A stretch of 32,853 bases of DNA from Phycisphaeraceae bacterium (lineage in GTDB: Bacteria; Planctomycetota; Phycisphaerae; Phycisphaerales; Zrk34): contig JANQJT010000163.1 in NCBI GenBank assembly GCA_028281485.1, positions 1 to 32,853 of the forward strand. Direction: 5' to 3'. Positions within the stretch are counted from its first letter, which is position 1. Every line of letters starts with the position of its first letter. A model generated the notes under the pieces. The model was not told the DNA's origin. It searched no databases and worked only from the letters and a program-made list of their open reading frames with translations. Of the stretch, positions 18,862-25,612 are shown piece by piece. The position numbers were made by a program, and so were the translations under genes.

Positions 18862-19986
18862 CTAATCGGAAGCGGCGGCCAGTTCGGTTGCGCGAGCGGC
18901 GGTCTGCACCGAGCGCAGGCCGTTGGCCTCGGTGATGCGTCTTGAGTGGTTGATGTCGGCGATGGCCTGGAGCTGGTCCTGCATGAGGGCGCGGAGGACG
19001 TGGCCGTAGAGCGCGGGCTTGTCCATGCCGGCGTGGGAGGCGATGTGCCAGAAGCCGTCGACGGAGTAGGGCTTGTGTCGGCTGATGCCGACGCGGTCGC
19101 CATCGGTGTAGTGGGCGATGGGGTGGGTGTGTGGATCGGGTAGCAGCGCTGCGATGCGTTCGGCGGCGGCCTGCTCGGTGAAGACCTCGATGGCGATGTG
19201 CGTGGGCACCCACTCGGTCAGCGTGACCGAGCCGTGTTCGAAGAGGATGCGCATCTGCTGACGGTCGAGGCGGGTCGGCTGCGTGAAGCCGTGGTAGAAG
19301 TTGACGAGGACCTCGCGGCCGTAGCGCACGGTGGCGTGGACCTGGTCGACGATGGGGCTGTCGGCGCGGTGGGACTGCTGCGCGGCGACGACTTGTCCCT
19401 TGCCCAGCCACCACTCGAACAGATCGAAGAAGTGCACGCCGTGTTCGATGAAGATGCCGCCGGAGACCGCGGGATTCCAGAACCAGTGATCGGGGCCGAG
19501 CGGTTCGTCCTTGGCGTAGTTCTCGAAGAATCCGTGCAGCGGTTGGCCGAGCAATCCTTCGTCGACGATGGTCTTCACCGCTTCGCACAGCGGGTTGTAG
19601 CGCATGATCAGGTTGGCCGCGAGGGCGCGCTCGCGCACGCCCGCGGTCGCGACGAGCTGCTCGGCGTCGTCTGCGCTGATCGCCAGCGGTTTCTCGCAGA
19701 GCACGTGCTTGCCGGCTTCGAGCGCGCGCATGGCCAGGTCGGCGTGCGTGTTGGGGGGCGTGGCGATGTGGATCAGTTGGATGTCGTCGCGCCCGAGCAT
19801 GGCCTCGACGGAATCGCAGATGTCCATGTCGAATCGAGAGGCGGCTTGCTCGGCGATGTGGCCGTGCTTGTCGGCCAGCGCCACGGGGACGAGGCCTTCG
19901 AGCTGACGGTACTGTTCGATGCAGAACTGACCGAACGCACCGGCGCCGATCAATCCGTAACCGACGGTGGGAAGCTGATCAGGCAT
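18862..19986 (-). CDS. Gfo/Idh/MocA-family oxidoreductase
   Basis: A 374-residue NAD(P)-dependent sugar oxidoreductase. The N-terminal Rossmann fold has GLIGAGAFGQF (11-21). The EKP motif that supports catalysis is at 98-100 (LCEKPLAIS). The C-terminal alpha/beta domain has DHWFWNPAVSGGIFIEHGVH, with the EHGVHFFDL segment near the active site. No signal peptide. It closely parallels the C-terminal half of the preceding fusion protein (shared DHWFW, SGGIFIEHGVH, FYHGFTQ, LDRQ), so the two are paralogues, probably from a tandem duplication. It lies 27 bases after the fusion gene and 8 bases before the GH130 gene. The substrate is unknown; a role in modifying a sugar released or made by its neighbours is inferred. 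Confidence 0.88.
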   Translation of the reverse strand: MPDQLPTVGYGLIGAGAFGQFCIEQYRQLEGLVPVALADKHGHIAEQAASRFDMDICDSVEAMLGRDDIQLIHIATPPNTHADLAMRALEAGKHVLCEKPLAISADDAEQLVATAGVRERALAANLIMRYNPLCEAVKTIVDEGLLGQPLHGFFENYAKDEPLGPDHWFWNPAVSGGIFIEHGVHFFDLFEWWLGKGQVVAAQQSHRADSPIVDQVHATVRYGREVLVNFYHGFTQPTRLDRQQMRILFEHGSVTLTEWVPTHIAIEVFTEQAAAERIAALLPDPHTHPIAHYTDGDRVGISRHKPYSVDGFWHIASHAGMDKPALYGHVLRALMQDQLQAIADINHSRRITEANGLRSVQTAARATELAAASD

Positions 19987-20013
19987 AAGCGGATTATACG
20001 CGCGGCGGGCGGA

Positions 20014-22212
20014 TCAGACAGACCCGTTTGCCAACTCGGTCGCTTCGACCGCGAGGCGGAGCGCGGCCACGGCGTCGTCGGGTGTGACCCGCAGGTGGTG
20101 ACGCCGATTGGCGATGCGCTGCAACAGATCGTCCATGAGGTCGCCGACCGCCTGGCTGTAGAGGGCCTGTTTGTCTTGTGGGGCGGTGGCTGTGATGTGG
20201 TACAGGCCGTCGGCACGCTCGGTGCGGCCGCGCCGGTTGACGTGTGTGTCGGTAGGCAACGATTGGAGTTTCTCGAACCGGTATTCGGGCAGCGGGGCGA
20301 TGATCTGTTCGACCTGATCGACCTGTTCGCCGCTGAGCACTGCCCGGATCGACAGTTCCCGCGCGATCCAGCCGTCCAACAGCATCTCGCCGCGCTCGAA
20401 GAGGATCGACAGGCGTTGGCGGTCGAGTTCGTGGGTTTGTGTGAAGCCGTGATAGAAGCTGACGGTGGTTTGCGCGCCGAACGCCGCCTCGGCGGTGGCC
20501 TGGTCGGTGATGGGGGTGCCGGGTCTTTGCTGTTGGTGAGCGGAGAGGATTTGGCCCTCGCCGAGCCAGTGACGGACGAGGTCGAAGCTGTGCACGCCGT
20601 GCTCGATGAAGATGCCGCCGGATTGCGTGTGATCCCAGAACCAGTGGTCGGCGGGCAGGCCACCGTCGCCGGCGTGGTTGGTGAAGGTGCCGCGCAGCGG
20701 TGCGCCGAGCAGGCCGGAGGCGATGAGGTTGCGCACGGGCTCGACGAGCGGGCCGAACCGCATCATGAGATTCACCGCCACGACGCGGTCGTGCTCGGCG
20801 GCAAGTGTTAGGAGGTGACGCGCATCGTGCAACGACGTGGCGATCGGCTTGTCAATCAACACGTACTTGCCGGCCTGGATGCATCGACCGGCCAGGCCGG
20901 CGTGCGTGGCGGGTGTGGTGGCGATGTGGACTAAATCGATACGCGGGTCTTTCAGGAGATCACCGAGGTCGGCGTAGGCGGTGAGCTGGTTGGCTTCGGC
21001 GAAGCGATTGGCGCTGTCAGCGGTTCGACTCCACACACCGATCGGCTCGAGCGCATCGCGCGAGCGGTAGCTGTCCAGGCAGAACTGCGCAAACCGGCTG
21101 GCGCCGACGACCGCGAAACCGACTGGCGCAGCGGGCGAAGTGGTGATGTTGGGGCGGTGTTGTTTTTCGTAGAGCTGCAGTTCGAGTGCCGCCAGGAGGT
21201 GTGCGAGGTAGGACTCGGCGCCCTGGTTCTTGTTCAGGCCGTGGGGCTGGATGCCGTCGAAGATGCCGCCGGTGTCGGGATCGATGAGGGACAGGCCCAG
21301 GTCGTTTTGACCGTGGAACCAGCCGTAGCAACGCTGAGCGTCTTCGATCCACTTGGCGTCGCCGGTGGCCTCGGCGGCGGCGAGCGCAGCCTGGACGAGA
21401 CACTGCGCCTCGATGGCCTGTTGATCGTACTGGGCGCGGTGACCGGCTCGGGTGAACCAGCCGTCGTTTCCGATGACGGTGAGGTGGCCGGTGTCGGCGG
21501 TCTGCACGTGTAGACACCACCACAGCGCCGCGAGCGCCGTCTCGACCCAGTCGTCGCGCCCCAGTGCCCGGCCCGTCACCAGCAGCGCGTGCGGGATCTT
21601 TGCGTTGCCCCAGGTCAGCTCGTCGACAGGCCAGGGCCAGTCTTCCGACGCGTTGGCCTGCCACATCGCCCAGAGCTTGTTGCCGAGCGATTGGCGGAAT
21701 TGAATCGAGCGTGCGTCGTCTTCATTGGCCAGTCGCTCGTCCAGCGCCAGCAGCGTGTAGGCGATCGGGTGGACGTATTCGTACGACTCGGTCACGCCGA
21801 GCGCGCGATCGAAGATCACCTCGGCCAGTTCCTTGACGCGCTGCGACGGCGCGAAGCGGATCGTCACGCCCAACGCCCACAGCGCGCGGGCGTGGCTGTC
21901 GGGTGAGCCGACGTCTTCCAGCCAGCGGCGGTCGTAGCTCATGAAGTTGCGGAACGCGCCGTCGGGATTGAGCGCGTTGACGACGAAGGCGAGGTAGCGG
22001 TCGAGCAGCTCGGCGCAGGCGCGGTCGGTGTGCAGGTGTTCGTAGAGGACGGCGGCGAGCAGGGCGCGGGCGTTGTCGTCGATGCAGTAGCCGTGCTCGG
22101 CGTCGGGGACGTGGTACTTGGCGTGCTGGAACAGGCCGGTGTCATCGGTCATGCGCTGCAGGTGACGCAGGTCGATGTGGGGGCGGAAGATGTGGGCGGT
22201 GTCGCCGCTCAT
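20014..22212 (-). CDS. fusion: alpha/alpha-toroid-like domain + Gfo/Idh/MocA oxidoreductase
   Basis: A 732-residue two-domain protein. Residues 1-350 resemble a helical (alpha/alpha) toroid found beside or fused to glycosyltransferases and GH130 enzymes: MTDDTGLFQHAKYHVP then HGYCIDDNARAL at 40-51, with later GSPDSHARALWAL, WPWPVDELTWGNAKIPHAL and LNKNQGAESYLAHLLA. Residues 352-362 form a Pro/Thr linker. Residues 363-732 are an oxidoreductase with the nucleotide fold GFAVVGASRFAQF (365-377), DKP at 454-456 in place of EKP, and DHWFW/SGGIFIEHGVH. The frame is continuous, so this is not a missed stop between two genes. The start at 22212 is 4 bases after the upstream stop, implying translational coupling. 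Catalysis by the toroid half is not established. Confidence 0.82.
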   Translation of the reverse strand: MSGDTAHIFRPHIDLRHLQRMTDDTGLFQHAKYHVPDAEHGYCIDDNARALLAAVLYEHLHTDRACAELLDRYLAFVVNALNPDGAFRNFMSYDRRWLEDVGSPDSHARALWALGVTIRFAPSQRVKELAEVIFDRALGVTESYEYVHPIAYTLLALDERLANEDDARSIQFRQSLGNKLWAMWQANASEDWPWPVDELTWGNAKIPHALLVTGRALGRDDWVETALAALWWCLHVQTADTGHLTVIGNDGWFTRAGHRAQYDQQAIEAQCLVQAALAAAEATGDAKWIEDAQRCYGWFHGQNDLGLSLIDPDTGGIFDGIQPHGLNKNQGAESYLAHLLAALELQLYEKQHRPNITTSPAAPVGFAVVGASRFAQFCLDSYRSRDALEPIGVWSRTADSANRFAEANQLTAYADLGDLLKDPRIDLVHIATTPATHAGLAGRCIQAGKYVLIDKPIATSLHDARHLLTLAAEHDRVVAVNLMMRFGPLVEPVRNLIASGLLGAPLRGTFTNHAGDGGLPADHWFWDHTQSGGIFIEHGVHSFDLVRHWLGEGQILSAHQQQRPGTPITDQATAEAAFGAQTTVSFYHGFTQTHELDRQRLSILFERGEMLLDGWIARELSIRAVLSGEQVDQVEQIIAPLPEYRFEKLQSLPTDTHVNRRGRTERADGLYHITATAPQDKQALYSQAVGDLMDDLLQRIANRRHHLRVTPDDAVAALRLAVEATELANGSV

Positions 22213-22215
22213 GGG

Positions 22216-23613
22216 TTAGTCCAGCGTGACCCGCTCCAGGTAAGCGGGCACGTGTGTGTCGTAGCCGTGTTGTTGGGTGATCTCGTCGGCGAGGTTGTCG
22301 GCGGCCTGCTTGTCGCCGTGGGTGAGGAAGACGCGGCGGGGTTGATTGACCGTGCCGATCCATCGGAGCAGGTCTTCGCGGTCGCCGTGAGCGCTGAAGC
22401 CGTCGATGGATTCGATCTTCGCCAGCACGTCGCGCGGCACGCCGAAGATGCGCACCTTCAGCTCCCCGTCGCGGATGCGTCGGCCGAGCGTGCCGACCGA
22501 CTGGTACCCGACAAAGAGGATGGTGGATTCCTTGCGCCCGATGTTGGCGACGAGGTGGTGCTTGATGCGGCCGCCGGTGCACATGCCGCTGCCGGCCATG
22601 ATGATCGCCGAGCCGCGGATGGTGTTGATGGATTTCGAGCCGTCGACGGTGCGGACCAGGTGCACGTTGTGCCACGCGTTGGAGAAGCGGCCCCTGGAGA
22701 GCTGGCCGCGCATCTCGGCGTCCATGTAGTCGGGGTGACGCAGGAAGATCTCGGTGGCGTTGGCGGCCATGGGGGAGTCGAGGAACGTCGGCAGCAGGGG
22801 GATACGCCCGGCGAGCTTGAGCTCGGTGAGATGGAGGATGAGTTCCTGGGCGCGCTCGATGGCGAAGGTGGGGATGACGATGTTGCCGCCGCGTTTGACG
22901 GTGTCGTTGATGACGTCGGCCAGCTTGTCTTGCACGTTGCCGGCGTCCTTGTGGTCGCGGTCGCCGTAGGTGGATTCCATGACGACGTAGTCGGCTGCGT
23001 CGACGGGCTGGGGATCGGGCACGATGGGCATGTCGTCCTGTCCGACGTCACCGGAGAAGACGATGCGTTTGGTCGAGCCGTTGTGTTTGGCTTCGATCTC
23101 GAGCGTGGCGGCGCCGAGGATGTGGCCGGCCCGGCGGTAGGTGACGGACAGGTCGCCTGAGAGCGAGACGGGGGTGTCGAAGCCGGTGGGGTTGAAGCGC
23201 TTCTCGACGCGCTGCGCGTCTTCGATGGTGTAGAGCGGTTCGTAGGGGTAGCGGCTCTTGCGGCCTTCTTTGCGGTGGCGTTTCTGCTTGTACTTGATGT
23301 CTTCTTCCTGGATGCGCGCCGAGTCGTTCATGACGAGCTGGGCGAGTTCCACGCTGGGCTCGGTGGTGACGATACGGCCGTTGAAGCCGTCGCGCACGAG
23401 CTTGGGGATCAGGCCGCAGTGGTCGAGGTGGGCGTGGGTGAGCAGCAGGACGTCGACGGACTTGGGGCTGACGGGGCACGGCTCCCAGTTACGCTCCTGA
23501 TAGCGGCGTTCCTGGAACATGCCGTGGTCGATCATGATGCGCTTGCCCGCGACTTCGAGCAGGTAGCTGGACCCGGTGACTTGCTGGTTGGCGCCGAGGA
23601 ATTGGAGTTGCAT
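22216..23613 (-). CDS. beta-CASP metallo-beta-lactamase-fold nuclease-like protein
   Basis: A 465-residue MBL-fold protein of the CPSF73/YSH1-like (beta-CASP) type, which cleaves RNA in characterised members. Motif 2 is HAHLDH at 60-65. Others are RRAGHILGAATLEIE, VFSGDVG, MESTYGDR, the beta-CASP region TFAIERAQELILHL, AGSGMCTGGRIKHHL, DGFSAHGDRE and the final THGDKQAADNL. All metal ligands appear intact. It is the first gene of a sugar-enzyme operon, an unusual place for a ribonuclease. The start lacks a Shine-Dalgarno site. A TAAAAT box on the same strand ends 6 bases before the ATG, suggesting a leaderless message. Confidence 0.9.
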   Translation of the reverse strand: MQLQFLGANQQVTGSSYLLEVAGKRIMIDHGMFQERRYQERNWEPCPVSPKSVDVLLLTHAHLDHCGLIPKLVRDGFNGRIVTTEPSVELAQLVMNDSARIQEEDIKYKQKRHRKEGRKSRYPYEPLYTIEDAQRVEKRFNPTGFDTPVSLSGDLSVTYRRAGHILGAATLEIEAKHNGSTKRIVFSGDVGQDDMPIVPDPQPVDAADYVVMESTYGDRDHKDAGNVQDKLADVINDTVKRGGNIVIPTFAIERAQELILHLTELKLAGRIPLLPTFLDSPMAANATEIFLRHPDYMDAEMRGQLSRGRFSNAWHNVHLVRTVDGSKSINTIRGSAIIMAGSGMCTGGRIKHHLVANIGRKESTILFVGYQSVGTLGRRIRDGELKVRIFGVPRDVLAKIESIDGFSAHGDREDLLRWIGTVNQPRRVFLTHGDKQAADNLADEITQQHGYDTHVPAYLERVTLD

Positions 23614-23619
23614 GGAAGG

Positions 23620-23625
23620 ATTTTA
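23620..23625 (-). promoter_or_regulatory. candidate -10 box of the beta-CASP/GH130 operon
   Basis: On the minus strand TAAAAT ends 6 bases before the ATG at 23613, which would place the transcription start at or next to the A of the start codon. No good -35 is present (CGGCAT at the 17-base position). The absence of a Shine-Dalgarno site fits a leaderless transcript. Confidence 0.35.
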
Positions 23626-23650
23626 CGCGAAAAATCGATGGGATGCCGGT

Positions 23651-23656
23651 TATACT
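23651..23656 (+). promoter_or_regulatory. candidate -10 box of the lipoprotein/zinc-ribbon pair
   Basis: TATACT lies 26 bases before the ATG at 23683, in the 69-base gap between divergent genes. The -35 position holds CGAAAA, which is poor, so confidence is limited. Confidence 0.4.
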
Positions 23657-23682
23657 GGGCCAGATTAACGGGGTGTTTCGAT

Positions 23683-24171
23683 ATGAAATTCACGCAACAG
23701 TTCTGTCGATTCGCCAGCCAGCCGACCGTTACACTGTGTCTGTTTGTTGTGTTCTTGATGATGGGCTGCCGATCGGCGCAGATCGATGACATTAATACCG
23801 GTGTGATCCATCCGAAGGTGTTCAGCATGATCGAGTGCTGGTGGTCGGACACCCAGCAGCCGGTCGTGACGGAGATTAGCCTTGACGCGGTGGCAGGCAA
23901 TGACAACCAGTTTGACCACGATGCGGTGCGGATGCAGGGCGATTGGGTTCACTACACCGATCCGAAAACGCAGAACGGCCCGCGCGAGGGCTTCATGCGA
24001 TACCGCGTAGTTGAGTCGGATGGGGACCTCCAAACCGTCCTGTTTCAATCCAATGGTGGGGGCACGTTGACGACGGAATCAGTCATCACCTACCGAATCA
24101 CAAAGAGATACGTTGGTAGTCAAGACAGTCTGAAAGAGATCACGGTCTTGAGGGTTGAGGCGATGCGATGA
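23683..24171 (+). CDS. predicted lipoprotein, function unknown
   Basis: A 162-residue predicted lipoprotein. From the ATG at 23683 the N-terminus has a basic segment, a hydrophobic stretch (about 16-28) and the lipobox LMMGC with the Cys at residue 29. The rest is a compact beta-rich domain with alternating polar and hydrophobic strands (EGFMRYRVVESDGDLQTVLF, TTESVITYRITKRYVG). No family is recognised. The open frame extends far upstream, but only as the opposite face of the beta-CASP gene. The stop overlaps the next gene's ATG (ATGA), so the pair is translationally coupled. Its composition looks more AT-rich than its neighbours, which may hint at separate origin; this is an impression, not a measurement. 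Confidence 0.72.
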   Translation: MKFTQQFCRFASQPTVTLCLFVVFLMMGCRSAQIDDINTGVIHPKVFSMIECWWSDTQQPVVTEISLDAVAGNDNQFDHDAVRMQGDWVHYTDPKTQNGPREGFMRYRVVESDGDLQTVLFQSNGGGTLTTESVITYRITKRYVGSQDSLKEITVLRVEAMR

Positions 24172-24581
24172 AACATACGATTGGCTTTGGTGGATATGAT
24201 CCTCGCAACATGCCAGACTATCTATTCCCGGAGGCGTACGATCTCGATTACGCCAATGCGGTTCGGGCAGATGTTGAGAAACAGAACTGTAGCGTCTGTC
24301 CGCGTCACTGGTATATCGATGCGACGATTGATTGTGTGGATTGTGGAGAGAGTTTCAGGTTTACTAAAGAAGAACAGAAGCATTGGTACGAAGAGCTTCG
24401 GTTCTGGATTGATTCATTCCCCAAACGATGCAAAAGATGCAACCAAGCGCACAAGCTGGTGCATCAGGAGGTCGACTACATCTGTTTACATCGCGACGAT
24501 GAATCGAAATCGGAGAAGATTGAGGCCATGCTGAAGCGAGTCAGAGAGGTGTACGGGTTTCCTATCCGATCGCATTTTTGA
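24168..24581 (+). CDS. zinc-ribbon domain protein
   Basis: A 137-residue cytosolic protein with a zinc ribbon similar to the small 'probable zinc-ribbon' family (PF13451 type). The core is DCVDCGESFRFTKEEQKHWY with Cys56 and Cys59, then SFPKRCKRC with Cys88 and Cys91, giving four ligands for one zinc. Another CxxC (Cys41/Cys44, CSVCPRHWYID) precedes it. The C-terminal 35 residues are helical and charged. The function of the family is unknown. The start overlaps the lipoprotein stop by four bases. The stop lies only 6 bases from the convergent sufT stop. Confidence 0.78.
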   Translation: MKHTIGFGGYDPRNMPDYLFPEAYDLDYANAVRADVEKQNCSVCPRHWYIDATIDCVDCGESFRFTKEEQKHWYEELRFWIDSFPKRCKRCNQAHKLVHQEVDYICLHRDDESKSEKIEAMLKRVREVYGFPIRSHF

Positions 24582-24587
24582 GAGGCG

Positions 24588-25046
24588 TTAGAGCAACCCC
24601 AGCTGTAGCTTGGCGGCGTCGGACATCATGTCGCGGTGCCAGAGGGGTTCCCACGTGATGTTGACGATCGCCTCACTGACGCCATCCATCGACTCGACGG
24701 CGCCCTTCACGCTGAGCGGCAGCGATTGGGCCTCGGGGCAGTTGGGCGTGGTGAGCGTCATCTCGACCTTGACGATGCCGGAGTTCTCGTTGGCGTCGAT
24801 GTCGTAGATCAGGCCGAGCTCGTAGATGTTGATAGGGATCTCGGGGTCGTAGACGTGTTGGATGGCCCACTTGGCTTTTTCTTTGAGCGACGCGTCGTCG
24901 GGCAGCGGGTCGAGCTTGTGGCGCGGCGCGGGTATCGGGGCGGGCTGGGGCAGACTGGTCACGTGACCGGGCGTGGGCACGGCGGGCGGCGGCGTGACGG
25001 GGGGGCTATCGGGAGTAGGCTGATTGTTTTGCGGCGTGTCGTTCAT
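24588..25046 (-). CDS. sufT: SufT/MIP18-family (DUF59) Fe-S assembly protein
   Basis: A 152-residue protein whose domain at about 53-148 is of the MIP18/DUF59 type, an auxiliary factor in maturation of Fe-S proteins. The motifs are VYDPEIPINIYELGLIYDI (65-83) and MTLTTPNCPEAQ, with the conserved Cys103. The family-typical end is VNITWEPLWHRDMMSDAAK. The first 50 residues are a Pro-rich tail that looks disordered and is not part of the family core. The start overlaps the sufE stop by four bases, and it is the last gene of the SUF operon. Membership in the SUF system follows from this position. Confidence 0.88.
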   Translation of the reverse strand: MNDTPQNNQPTPDSPPVTPPPAVPTPGHVTSLPQPAPIPAPRHKLDPLPDDASLKEKAKWAIQHVYDPEIPINIYELGLIYDIDANENSGIVKVEMTLTTPNCPEAQSLPLSVKGAVESMDGVSEAIVNITWEPLWHRDMMSDAAKLQLGLL

Positions 25047-25474
25047 GCGTGTTGCTCGGCGAGTGTGCGGATGCGCTGGACCATGGCGTGCAGGCCGTTG
25101 CGTCGGGTGGGCGAGAGGTGTTGTTCGAGGTCGAGCTGGTTGAAGACGGCCTGGTAATCGATGGCGAGCATGTCGGCGGGGGATTTGTCGTTGTAGAGGG
25201 TCATGAGGATGGCGATGAGGCCGTTGACGATGTGGGCGTCGGAGACGGCCTGGAAGTGGATGGTCGGTGTGTTGTTGTCGGTGCGCATCTTGGCGTGGAG
25301 CCAGACCTGCGACTGACAGCCGTGGACCTTGTTGTCCTCGGTGCGCGCGTCTTCGGGGAACTCGGGTAGTTTCTTGCCGAGGTCGAGCAGGTAGCTGAAG
25401 CGCTGCTCCCAGTCTTCGAGGAAGTCGAAGCCGGCGGTGATGTCGTCGATGGTGAGGCCTTGCAGGGCGGGCAT
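25043..25474 (-). CDS. sufE: cysteine desulfuration protein SufE
   Basis: A 143-residue SufE that accepts sulfane sulfur from SufS and passes it to the SufBCD scaffold. The acceptor is Cys53 in NKVHGCQSQVWL. Other family features are FLEDWEQRFSYLLDLGKKLP near the N-terminus and SDAHIVNGLIAILMTLYNDK (about 78-97). Normal length. No Shine-Dalgarno site is evident before 25474. It is separated from sufS by about 138 bases that hold a palindromic repeat, so it may have different expression from the upstream suf genes. It overlaps sufT by four bases. Confidence 0.93.
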   Translation of the reverse strand: MPALQGLTIDDITAGFDFLEDWEQRFSYLLDLGKKLPEFPEDARTEDNKVHGCQSQVWLHAKMRTDNNTPTIHFQAVSDAHIVNGLIAILMTLYNDKSPADMLAIDYQAVFNQLDLEQHLSPTRRNGLHAMVQRIRTLAEQHA

Positions 25475-25497
25475 GGTTCGGCTCGTTGGGGGGGAAA

Positions 25498-25610
25498 CCG
25501 CAGAGAACGTCGTTGCGCAGAGCTTTGGGTCGGTGCTTGTGATCTGAACGTGGTTCAGATTTCTACAGACGCAGGGTCATGTTGTGCTCTGTCGCCCGCG
25601 TTCTCTGCGG
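25498..25610. repeat. REP-like nested inverted repeat between sufS and sufE
   Basis: The outer arms CCGCAGAGAACG (25498-25509) and CGTTCTCTGCGG (25599-25610) are a perfect 12-bp inverted repeat. The match continues into a few flanking bases (AAAC before, GTTT after, with one extra G). Inside it ATCTGAAC-GTG-GTTCAGAT (25542-25560) is a perfect 8-bp hairpin. The right arm ends 2 bases before the sufS stop codon. It resembles an extragenic palindromic element and could stabilise the upstream message or reduce read-through. No second copy is evident in the window. Confidence 0.6.
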
Positions 25611-25612
25611 GT

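Noticed and set aside
18854..19588. Upstream 245-codon extension of the GH130 frame
   Set aside because: It lies wholly within the oxidoreductase gene in another frame, is Arg/Pro/His-rich, and the GH130 similarity begins at MIRRLQNKP.
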